In this document: piece by piece, positions 37,948-48,699 of the stretch
Layout: every line of letters starts with the position of its first letter
Numbering within the stretch: position 1 is the first letter of the stretch
DNA from: Oxytricha trifallax
Lineage: Eukaryota; Ciliophora; Spirotrichea; Sporadotrichida; Oxytrichidae
Length of the DNA stretch: 64,000 nt
Direction of reading: 5' to 3'
Assembly (NCBI GenBank): GCA_000711775.1
Contig: ARYC01000307.1
Span: 1 to 64,000 of the forward strand
The notes under the pieces: model-generated
The model's database searches: none
The model's input: the letters and a program-made list of their open reading frames with translations, nothing else
What the model was told of the DNA's origin: nothing
Made by a program: the position numbers and the translations under genes

Positions 37948-38452
37948 TTGAGTTTAAATTGATTAAAATTAAAAAATAATTAGTTTTTTTTCTCTTTTTG
38001 TATGGTAGAAATTTTTAAGATTAAATTTATTATTTTATATAGATAAAATTTAAATTTACTATATGTTTAAGATAAAAATATCGAAACAAAAAATATCTAG
38101 TATATATTTTTTATTTTATTAAAAATGAGTAGTATATGAAAGTTTAATTAAAAATATTCTTCGTCAAGTGTTAATTAATAATTATGTATCTAAAGAAAAA
38201 AATATATAAATCTTCATTATGTTTAGATATTAAGAATTTTCATAATTTAATAGATTAAACAAATAAAGAAAAATTTTAACGGTTAAGATTTTCAGCAGCA
38301 AACTAATTCTGATGAATTCTTTAATTTTTAGAAAACAAAAACTTTGAAATTAAGACATAAAAATATAATGCAAATCGAAAACTCCTTTAAAACTCTAGTT
38401 TATCAGGATATATATTTTAAATAATGATCAAATTATGAAAGGTTAAAGGTTT

Positions 38453-38892
38453 GGGGGGGGGGAAGTTTCCTGCCCCAAAATTTTATATGCACCCAAGGGG
38501 GGAAGTTTCCCGCCCCCAAAAAGGTAGTTTCCTGCCACCTTCGGAAGTTTCCTGCCCCATACATAAAAATATGTAATTTTTATAATTTTCAAAGAATCTC
38601 TATCATCAATTATTATACAGTTATTTTTAATCTAGCTTGATAATGAATTTACATTTAAATGAAAATCCCATTAATTGATAATAAAAAACAATTACTTTAG
38701 CCTTGTTTATAATATATAATTTGAAAAAGAATAATTATGTACCTTGAAAATTATATATTAATAAAAGTTGTTTAGTACATGGTTATGGTAATTGAAATTG
38801 AAATTTATTTATTTCTAATACTTTTCTTGCTAAACAATAAAAAATTAATGTTGGGGCAGGAAATTGTTTTGGGGCAGGAAACTCCCCCCCCC
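38453..38892. mobile_element. hAT-like G-run TIR element, 440 bp
   Basis: Begins with ten G, then AAGTTTCCTGCCCC, and ends GGGGCAGGAAACT followed by nine C. Flanks are AAAGGTTT (38445-38452) and AAAGATTT (38893-38900), an 8 bp duplication with one change. Comparison with the paralogous site in block C3 (47130) shows the uninterrupted sequence, supporting insertion. Just inside the left end are further TTTCCYGCC words (38480-38555). It has no gene. Same family as 13172-13909. Confidence 0.85.
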
Positions 38893-38899
38893 AAAGATT

Positions 38900-39053
38900 T
38901 ATATTAATGACTAGAAATGTCCCTCATATTAAATACCAACAGTATTTTAAGATTGAAGAAGAATATCGTCTGCTGTTCCAAACTAGATCAACCAGAGTGC
39001 CTTTCAAGATGATGGTTAGAATGAATAAAAAGTTACCCAATTTAATGATGTGA
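38900..39053 (+). CDS. Family C segment, copy C2
   Basis: Frame LMTRNVPHIKYQQYF, then EYRLLFQTRSTRVPFKMM and VRMNKKL, ending at TGA 39051. Paralogous to 9545 and 47142. Immediately downstream of the G-run element. No family was recognised, and it is probably one exon of a gene. Confidence 0.5.
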
Positions 39054-39059
39054 ACTAAA

Positions 39060-39950
39060 TTCTTAATTGAGAAGCATTTAAGAATTGCTTAAATTGATTA
39101 ATAGTATTTGTACATGCCTAAGGTTTACTCTTTCAAAAATGTGTAAAAATTTGTGTAAAATTAAGATAAAAATAATTGATAAAATTTAAATTTTCTCAAT
39201 AATACTTCATATTATTTAAAAAAATTAATTGAGAAAAATCATTACTTTATTTTGATATTTTATTGAATTAAAGATAGATTAGTATAAGATTTGTAAATAT
39301 TTTATAATATATAAAATAGGACATTAAATAACACTTATTAAAAGTTAATTATTCTCAGGATCTTAAATCAAATTTAAACAGTTTTTATATTGAATTTTGA
39401 AATTTTCTTAGACATTTAGCAAGATGATCCTAATTAAAATAAAAAGTTCTAATAATTTTATATTAAATTCATTTTGATTATTATCACTTTTTATTTATTA
39501 TTACAGTTTTATACAACTCCATCACTAATTAAATTAAATTTGTGATTCAGCATTGTTTTTAAATAAATAAAATTTAAATGAAAGGTGAGTGAATAATTTT
39601 AATAATCATTTTAATCGATTTATAAATAATTTTTTCTAAATTTAATATTCATTAACTTTCCTTAATTTTAGTTTTAAAAATGATTTACCTCAAATTCCTA
39701 CGATGCACCTCGAGTTTCATATATTATGCTTGCTGAAACTTTGAACAGGTTTAAGCTCTAAAATCATGAATGTGGATTCAGAAATGAGTGAGATAAGGAA
39801 AAATGTTGTTTGATTGTTGTATAGACCTCAATTTGATAAAATAAATTAAGATTTTCATAAATTGACTTCAAAAATGAGAATTCAAATTTTAGCCTCTATA
39901 TATATTGTTTTTATTTCTAAGATGTATGTTCAAATTAGAATATCAAATTA
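39060..39950. other. AT-rich spacer with a duplicated exon-like piece
   Basis: 39700-39830 carries a less AT-rich piece (CTCTAAAATCATGAATGTGG) also found, diverged, at 10640-10740 in the first block. The remainder shows nothing. Confidence 0.4.
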
Positions 39951-39951
39951 A

Positions 39952-40364
39952 TCAATTAAATCTACCCATTAAATTATTTGGATTCATTATACTTTAAGAT
40001 ATCTTACTCTATCTAATATTCTGGATGGGAGCATTAGTGAATCTTGACTGGTCTTAATCTTCAATAATACTCATCTGCTGATTCCTGTTGACACTGCTTA
40101 CTTGATTAAGTATTTGGTTTTGAACCATTTCCCTGCTGTTGAAATTTTAAGTTTAATAAAGCCTGTAAATTTCTCCCTTCAATCGCTACTCCATGGACAC
40201 AATGTGATGTCCATTAATGTTAAATTAAACCTACTACTCATCAACATTGTTTTTACTATTTGGTGTGATGACTCTCTTCCCGCCATTAACATCCTTCACT
40301 ATAATTCTTCGATTTGTGTTAAAATAATCAAGCAACTTCATGGGTCTCTATCCCAGAGCTGATT
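39952..40364 (-). pseudogene. Gene B C-terminal exon, copy B2
   Basis: The minus strand reads ALGQRPMKLLDYFNTN, RRIIVKDVNGGKRVITP, then a Gln/Asn-rich tail ending NPNNLMGRFN and TGA at 39954-39952. Nine or more Gln are encoded by TAA/TAG. It is about 85% identical to B3 48836-49150. Upstream, TCAG at 40363 could be an acceptor, but no earlier B exons follow before gene A2, so this copy is truncated. The plus-strand frame at 40102-40362 is a shadow. Confidence 0.7.
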
Positions 40365-41173
40365 TAGATAGTTTTTAAGTATTTTTATAAAGATATACCC
40401 TTATTATTTAGTTTTGAAGTTCAAAAACTATTCTAGTAATTTCAATGCTAATAATATTTAAAATGTAAAATTCTAAATAATTATATATCTGATAATTGGA
40501 ATTCAGGTATTAAATTACTCACTTAACTTTAATTTTTATATAAAGATTTTTTATTGGCACACAGTCAACTCTTTCATCTCAAGCGTCTTCAAAATTTAGG
40601 GAATCAATCATGTTGATAGTAAATAAAAAAATAATGCGATTTTATGATGATAATTTGTTCCTATACCTTTTATTGTATTTATTATTAGAGTTGATTTACT
40701 TATATAATATTATCTAGTTTGGTATTATAATTATTTAGATTTCAAAATGAATATTTGACTTAAATCATACTAGGCATTAAATTCAAATCATGGTAAATAA
40801 AAATAAATAAATGCTTTGGTTATCACATAATTCTAATTTAAATGTATTTTACTGAAATATTCCTGAATCTTCTAATTAAGAAAGAATATGATTTCAGTGG
40901 AAATATTAGTCGAGAATGATAAGAATTAAAAAAGATATAATTTTAATCTTAGAACAAAAAAAAGTTTAGGAAAAAAAAACTATTTTATAAAATAACCTAT
41001 TCAAAAGATCATTTATTTATAACTTAAAAACTTATCTTTAGTATATTATTAATTCAATTCCCAAAATAAAATAATATTACTTCTACAATAATAAATGACA
41101 ATATATTCAATGTAGAAGTTAAATATCTTTGATCAAATATCTTTATAATTATTTATTAAATTATTTAAAACTA
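40365..41173. other. AT-rich spacer between B2 and A2
   Basis: About 800 bp with no supportable gene; probably contains the A2 promoter, but no motif can be defended. Confidence 0.5.
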
Positions 41174-44100
41174 ATGGAATCTTCTGTTCCTGTACTTCCT
41201 AGTGTGCAAGCACTTTTTTTCATCTAAGATGTACCAACTTTCAAACAAGAACTTCCATCCAAAGACTTGATGCTATAAGAACTTAAATGCCATGACGTTT
41301 ACCTTCCTGAAAATGCAATAACGGCTGTGTTGATAAAGAAGTTCATAACAAAGGAAATAATTCCTGTTCACAGGAAAAGTATCATTCCATTCAACTCAAA
41401 AATGGTCTCTGCAAAAGATCTTTAAAAGTAATATTTCCTGTCAATAATTTTTTAGCTTCTTCAATGTGAACAAAATGAGCAGCTCTACTTCCCAATTTGT
41501 TAGATACTTCATTGATAGTCCTAAGAATAATGCATCTCATGAAATTATGAAATTCAATTTGAATCTTTTGAACACAGCCTGTAGAGATACCCTTAATCTT
41601 GCTATGATCGATATCAAAAAAATTGCTAAGTAGGCAATAGACTTAGTCAAAGATTCAGTAAGCAAAAAGAAGAGGGAGATTGATAAAATCTATGATGATT
41701 TAGTAGAGTTATACTAGAACGAAGGAAGCACTTACTTCATAAATTATCAAAATTTATTAATTTTCTACTTATGGAAATAATTATATACATTACTTACTTA
41801 TATTTTTAGATTCAAAAAATTCTTATCATAATTAATGAATTTCAAATTAAATAATCCTAAAAAGGATACTTAACTTTTAATTCAACTTTATTTTTTTTTA
41901 TTAAAAAATTCTAACTTATCTAAGCTTAAATTATAAATATTTTGATAAAATAAAAAACAATAAGATGATGGGAAGTCTTCTGCCTTCGAATAAGTTTTAT
42001 TATCAAAAATTTTATCAGTATTATTTTATTTTACTTAAAATTGTTAATAAAATTTAAGTTTGAGTCATATAATTATTGAAGGAGAATAATTAATTTTATT
42101 GTGCTTCAAAAAAACCTGAGTGTTCATTATTGTTAAAAATTATAGAAAGAATGAATAATGATAATTGATTTAAATTAAATGAAGCTCAATAAAGCATGAG
42201 ATTAAATAATCAAGATTTATTTAAAAAAATTAAACTTATTAGATGAGAATTATAAGATAAGATATTTAAATGCTTGAGGCAAATGTTTTTCTAAATATAT
42301 AAAAAATCAATTTGTGAGAAAATTTTATATAAACATTTTAGTATTGGAGCTACCATCCTTTTTAATTTTCATACACTCTGTAATATATTTATAAATTTGA
42401 TAAATTCAACTTATTTAATAAAAATTAGAATTTGTAGGAATATAGAATTTAATGTCTTTTATTAAGATAGATTAAAACTTTAAAAAAAATAAAGTAAAAT
42501 TTATACTCAAATTTTATGATCTATTATATAATAAGTTCATCTATTTAATTCATATTTACTTGTTTTTTTTAATTTTGATAAAAGTTGGCAAAAAGAGATA
42601 AAGAGACTCTTTCAGGAAAGCTCAACTAGAGAGAGATGCTTTACTGTACTTTTTAAAACATGATCCTGAAAAAGTCTCATAATTAAGAGAGATCACATCA
42701 CCTTAGATTAAGTATGAACTTAATGAACTCTAAATTGTCAACAACTTTGTCATACTTAAGGTAGACTTTTTTAAAGTATTTTGTTCAAGCCCACATCAAT
42801 GTTTGAATACTGTTCTTGAAATGCATTAAAAGATAGTATCACTACCATAATTGGAATATTTTCTTGCTTCGATTAAGCACTAAATTCATGTAGGCTATGT
42901 TACTTATTATTTTGAAATAAATAATGAAATGAAAAGATACTTAAATGAATAAAAATTATTTTATATTTTTGATTAATTATTTACAATGACTAATTATTAC
43001 GTTTTATCATAAAGCTTGCAATTGTTATCTTTATAAATTATTTTGACTGTTTTTTCTTTAATACATTTCCTTCTTTAAAATGGCAAATCTTAAATTTTAT
43101 TTAATAAAAATGCAAACAAATGTGCATAAGTTAATTGAATACCCTTAGAGATTACCTCTACAAATTTGTAATAATAATTAAATTCCTCATATTACCGATT
43201 TTATTAATTAATTATCATAGTTTACGTCACTGCAAACACTTATTTTTTTATAAAAATTATTATGCATTCAAATTTATATTTACAATAGCTGAAAATGGAT
43301 CCAATTGAATGGAATACTCCTCTACAAAATCAACAAATCTACTCAAGAAGTTCAACACAGCTTTATGGATTAGAATTTAAGAATATTGTTTCCATAATGG
43401 GGGTAAAATATACGCCTTCTTGAGACTCCCATCCACATACTGTAATACCTTCACGAGGATAAAATAAACTTATACAGATAAATGTGTCAAATTCATCAAA
43501 CGCCTAGCCATTTTAAATTTAAGAATCATCAGTGCTCTACAATCCTGAAAGCTTAATACTCAATTAAATTGAATCAATAGGCTAAGAAAACACTATCCAT
43601 TAGAACTTTCAAGATTTAAACATAATGAATTTTGATTGTTATTATTTTGATTTCCTAATTTTTGGTATTAATTAATAAAGATATTTATAAAATGAAATAG
43701 AAATATGAAAAAGCGTTAAAATTTTTTGAGATTCTTTATTTCTTATCATTTATAAAAGTTATATTAAAAATTTTATACTAAAAAATCGAAATTGCAAAGA
43801 ATTCTGGCATTCTTATTTACAAAAAGTTTTTTTATTATTTTTATATATCTATACGAACAAGTAGTCAATAATATCGTTTTTTTCTTGGTTATAATTTTTG
43901 TATTTTAAATGTAATTGGACTTTTAATATGAATTAAAATTATACAACGCAACTTTTCTATAATTTGAGGCTAATCTTTTCAAAATTAATAGTTTAACTCA
44001 ATACTTTAAATAACTATTTTAATATATATTTAGTAAGGTTTAAAATTTTATTCTTGCTAAAAAGTGGGAAATGAAATTGTTTTATATTTACTTTCATGAA

Positions 44101-46661
44101 TTCCTAATTTTATTAAGAAATTTCACAAATATTAATAGTTTAAAATCAATTATATATACAAATTACATTAATTATTTATTAACTTTTTTTATTATTCAGA
44201 TATTATCAATATAATTTTTTTATAGAAACTTTTAATTTGTAATATATAATTATTATGTAATTTTTATTAGAAAATATAACACATTAGTAAATTAAAAAAA
44301 AATGATGTTTATAAATTTGAATCCCTAATAAATTATCTATACTATTCCACTAAATATTATTTTTAAGTGTTAAAATTTTTGTAATCTTATTTGCCCTGAA
44401 ATCAATAATCTAAGGTTGCAATTTCTTGATTAAGCTGTGAGATAATTTGGTGATATTTCTTCTGATGCGTAAGGTAATTCAATCAATGAGATGCAGCAAC
44501 TCAACCATTTCGAGCAAAATAATAATCAATCTCAAAATCTAAATGCTAATACTGTTTCAAATAGTAATGCATAGATTCACTCAAACCATATTTGGCTGTC
44601 TATGAATGATCTCTCATTGGGTACAACAATGAATAGCAATCCAAAAATAATTAATTTATTTTGAATGATAAAAAATTATTTTCTTTATTATTTTATTTTA
44701 TAATCAAGGAATATTGGGATAACCTGTATTTTTCTTGATTTCTTTATTTATTGTCATTTTTTTAAATTAAATTGACTTTACAAATTTTTTTTTGGCAAAT
44801 AATCAAAATAATTAAATAGATTTGTGGCATTAAAAATTGCAAAAATGTTTTTTATATTTTCTAGGTTATGCTAGTTTTTAATTATCGATCATGAATTTTT
44901 CAAAATTAAAATTAGTAATTAATAATCAAGATAACAGAATAAAATTAAAAATTTTAAGATTAAAAGATAAAATGGGTTTTAGTTCAATGATTAACTTTCA
45001 GAACCTTTCTATTTTTATTTGTTTCTTAAGCATTTTTTGTGTTAGAATTCCATAAAAATTCAAACTTATCATTCATAACCTTCTCAATTCTTCATCTTCA
45101 TTAAGCACTACATCTTGAATATTGAGTATAATATGTGATTGTTATTTTAGTATTTTATTTGTGCGAAAGCTTTAATGACTTGAATTTCTAGTTTTTTTAA
45201 TAGTCATAACCCTACATTGTATATTTTAAATGAAACTTATGATCTAGTCTTCGCTCGATAAGAAAATAATCAGAGAATTTAAAATAAAAATAAATTAGAA
45301 AAACTATTCAAATCACTCAGACAAATAACTTTAAGATATATTTTCATTTTAATATTTCATTTTCTCCATTTTTATAATTAAAGAGATGATTTAAATTTTT
45401 TATTTATTATTTATGGCAGGTATTTGTATTTTACTCTTTTAAATTTCCTATTGTTTTGTATTTTATCAATATTAATTAAAACTTTATAAAAGCAGTCATA
45501 ATATTTCTCCAGAAATGGAAGCAGCTCACTCAAATTTAATATCAGGAAAAAATGCTTTGACTTTCATGCTCTTCCAATTTCCTAGACATCAAATTTTCTT
45601 TTACAAATAAAAATGGTTTTATGAAGTAAACTAGTATTTACAATAATAAAATTTAAGGAGTAACAGATTCTTAGAACAAAGCTAAACCTTGATAACTCTT
45701 ATAATGTATTTTATTAATTGATTATAAATAAGGATTCTATAATTTAGTTAAAATTAAGAAAAATTTAATAATTTAGATCTCGAATCTATAACATAAATTA
45801 TTTTATTATTTTCAAGTCTATATAAGAAAATTGCTTAATTTTCCATTTAAATTTTTAATTCATTTTTATCAATAAAAAGAAAATAATTAATTTTCAATTC
45901 TTATTAAAAGCTTTGGGGTTATTAATGCACATAAGATCTCTTAATTCTAAAGGTTTAGAAATGTAGCATTACCCTAATTCATGTCATTATTCCAAGAAAT
46001 GTTTTCAACATAAACACTGTAATTTAACCCTTAGAATAATGATAGTAGTGATTTCTATTGTTATGAAGCCATGCAAGTTAAAGATATATTGAGAGTATTA
46101 TATTCAAACAATAGATTAATTGTTATTGTTGAAGGTATGCTACAGCAATTTTAGCGTGACTATGACTTCACACTTTATCACACTTGTGTGGAGACACTCA
46201 AGAATGTTGAAGAGAATAACAGAATGCTCTTCAAAAATTTGAATTGGATGAGTAATAACTTTGAGAATAACAAGAATGTTTTCAGCACTTATTTGGAATC
46301 AATTCAAGGAGATTAAACAAGCTCAAATTTGTAGCTACTTTCTAAGGATATAATTGATGCTTCTATCAAATTTTCAGGAAACTTATAAGTTTTGAATAGA
46401 AAAGTTTAGACAGCTTTCTTGATTAAATTTCAATAAGTTATCATGAAAATGAATGACTTTGCAGATGTTATCAGATACTCTGACTATCTTCCCTACCAAA
46501 CAGCCAAAGTTTGTTGCTTCTGTAATAGTAAAGTTTCTTTTAACACTTATTACAACCAATCAACTGTTTGTGATCATGTTGCACACTTCTATTGCAATTT
46601 CAATTTTTAGAAAATTTCAAACCCAAGAAATAACTAATTAATTTCAAGTGGTTTTAAATGA
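41174..46661 (+). CDS. Gene A2: unknown protein with C-terminal Cys/His cluster, split by germline inserts
   Basis: ATG at 41174, TGA at 46659-46661. Coding blocks: 41174-41739 (minus a 28 nt intron), 42579-42949, 43286-about 43660, about 44390-44647 and 45964-46661. Three inserts end in TA and their removal joins the frame exactly: ...YFI-KVGKKR, RYLNE-QLKMDPIEW and NPK-IALPQFM. A fourth junction (about 43666-44388) is less clear. Features in order: FITKEIIPVHRKSI, NLNLLNTACRDTLNLAMID, a basic coiled stretch (KDSVSKKKREIDK), REITSPQIKYELNE, a Gln/Asn-rich middle and the C-terminal VCCFCNSK...CDHVAHFYC cluster. One in-frame TGA occurs at 43421 (TPS-x-DSHP); a 75 nt GTAAAA...ACAG intron spanning it would also keep the frame. 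No known family was recognised; the cluster suggests metal binding. Confidence 0.65.
41428..41455 (+). other. 28 nt intron in A2
   Basis: GTAATATTTC...TTTTTTAG; removal joins KDLQ to NFFNVNKMSSSTS in the frame that aligns with A1. Same position as the 31 nt intron of A1. Confidence 0.8.
41740..42578. other. TA-bounded germline insert (IES) a in A2, 839 bp
   Basis: Flanked by TA (41740-41741, and 42579-42580). Ends are short inverted repeats (TTATCAAAATT near the left, AATTTTGATAA at the right). Removal gives TAC TTC ATA AAA GTT GGC, matching YFISVGQ of uninterrupted A1. Confidence 0.8.
42950..43285. other. TA-bounded germline insert (IES) b in A2, 336 bp
   Basis: TA at 42950 and 43286. Removal gives AAT GAA TAG CTG AAA ATG GAT, an open frame joining RYLNE to QLKMDPIEWN. 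The interior is very AT-rich. Confidence 0.75.
44648..45963. other. TA-bounded germline insert (IES) d in A2, 1316 bp
   Basis: TA at 44648 and 45964. Removal gives CCA AAA ATA GCA TTA CCC, joining NPK to IALPQFMSLF, which aligns with LAQFQNLY of A1. Near its right end is AAAAGCTTTGGGGTTATTAAT (45906-45926), like the TBE-type terminus at 8274, so it may descend from a TBE-like transposon. Confidence 0.75.
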
Positions 46662-47140
46662 TTTGAAAATAAAATTTCAATCAAGGCTTAATTAATTAAC
46701 GTGAAATTAATTTTAGAAAATGCAAATTTAGGCAAATTTCAAAATCTTTATCATAATTGTTAGACAAATTTTGCTTAATTGAATATCCATTAACTCTATA
46801 TCTTGATAAAGATTCGAATTTTTTCTAAAAAATATAGTTCTAATTAATATGAGACAAGGGATAGTTGTAAACCTTCAAAATTATAAATTAAAAGTTGCAT
46901 AATTTATAGAGAGAAATTATTATAGTGATTAATATATTTTTTCAACAATTTTTTGCAAATAAATATATTTAATGAATGGGGGGAAAACTTTCCTGAAAAA
47001 ATTAATTTATTTTATACATATATTATTTTTTAATTCTTTTGGATTATAGTTAAAATTCATCCTAGATAAGTGAAAATTTAGAATTATTAAAGAATTTAAT
47101 TATCTTTTCTTAATTCAAAAAAAAATTAATTGATGGTTTA
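46662..47140. other. AT-rich spacer
   Basis: Follows the A2 stop; GGGGGGAAAACTTTCCTG at 46979-46996 resembles one G-run element end, but no partner end is seen. Confidence 0.5.
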
Positions 47141-47141
47141 A

Positions 47142-47381
47142 AGGTTCATATTAAAGATTAGAAGTGCCCAAGCTGTCAATATCCAACATAATTTGTAGAT
47201 TGGTGTAGAGTATCTGCTGGTTTCCACAACTAAATCGGATAAATTGGTTTTCAGTAAAATGTTTAGAATGAATAGGATGATATTCAATAGACATCAGAAA
47301 TTTAAATTCGAGGAGCTAGGGATTCATATGCTTTTAATCAATGACTTCTTTCATTGATGATTTCCTTTTTGTACATGCCTT
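47142..47381 (+). CDS. Family C segment, copy C3
   Basis: Frame LKIRSAQAVNIQHNLQ, then VEYLLVSTTKSDKLVFSKMF and FNRHQKFKFEELGIHMLL, ending at TGA near 47360. Longest of the three family C copies. It aligns to C1 and C2 at the protein level. The product is unknown. Confidence 0.5.
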
Positions 47382-47384
47382 AAG

Positions 47385-48690
47385 TTAACCTTTGTACTTA
47401 TAGTAAATATCTATTCTTTAAAATTTTATTTAGTGCTTGAATAAGTGAATCATATCTTTCTTCAATGTCGTTACCCTTCTTCAGACTGACTATATGAAAG
47501 AAAATTCTCGTATCTGAGATCTACGAAGGATGATCACTTACTAATTATTTTGAGATTGAGTTTTCTATAGGCATAGTACTTAATGCTAACTATATTTTAA
47601 AGATATTATTAATAAATACTTACTTACTTTATATTTATCTTTCAGAATCAAGATTATCAATCAATTACTCTGTCAAATTATTCTCCAAACTTTGAATGTC
47701 TATTAATTGATCTTGATATCATTTTCTTAATAATTATTTCCTTTATAAATCTAAACCTCCGACTATATACTTTACCTCCAAATGCCGTTTTTATCTATAT
47801 CAAATACGCCTAATTAAAGCAATATATTCAATTCACTAGTAATGTTAAATCGAGCATTAAATGTTGAATTTCTTACAAGAGTTGACACTGTTAATTTAAA
47901 ATAATTTGCTTTATAAACGAAAATTTGAATTTAGGAGAGAGCTTAGTTTATTGGATGTCAAACTAACTTAGTTTCTTACAAAAGTAATACTTATACTTTT
48001 TTCAAACATAAGTCATGTTAATTATTTACTAATCGTCTTTTGACAAGTTTAGTATAGTCATTCTTAATATAATGTTAAAGGTCTCAAAAGCTTCATTTTC
48101 ATTTTATAAGGCGGAAATTATTTTATTATTATTTATTAGAATGAAAACATATTTACTATAAATTCAAATTAATATAGTTGTAATATTATTATTTTAGTGA
48201 TAGCTGGCAAAAATTAGCAATAGTTATGGTAATTATGAGAAAATCTTTTTTTTAAAAAACTAAATTGTTAAATAAACCTACAGGTTAATATTAATTAACT
48301 GTATATAAGTTTTGTAGTACTAATAAATCTTATTATATATTCAAATTTCAAAAAAATTCCCCTATAATTATCAATCTTTTATAATGTATTTATAAAGAAA
48401 TTTTTCACTATGATATAATCATGAAAATTATACCATAAATTAATTTATAAATAATACAGGAAGGCTAAATATTTTCTGTCAAAGATATTAATTCTCAAAG
48501 TATAGATTAATATAAAAATACTTAGAAATTGATATAAAAATTTAATTAAATTGAGTTTTCTAAGGGTTAGCTTTTAATAAAATGTCAACGTAAAATTACA
48601 TAATATGAAGATTAATTAATTTTTAAGCAATCATTAAATTAATAACACTTAATCCAAAGTATTGAAAATGTAAATATGGAAATTTAAATA
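47385..48690. other. AT-rich spacer
   Basis: No gene supported. 47450-47560 is slightly less AT-rich (CTTCAGACTGACTATATG) but shows no convincing frame. Confidence 0.4.
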
Positions 48691-48699
48691 TATTCTTTT

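Noticed and set aside
40102-40362. 86-codon plus-strand ORF
   Set aside because: It is the antisense shadow of the gene B C-terminal exon, which is conserved on the minus strand in three copies when TAA/TAG are read as Gln.
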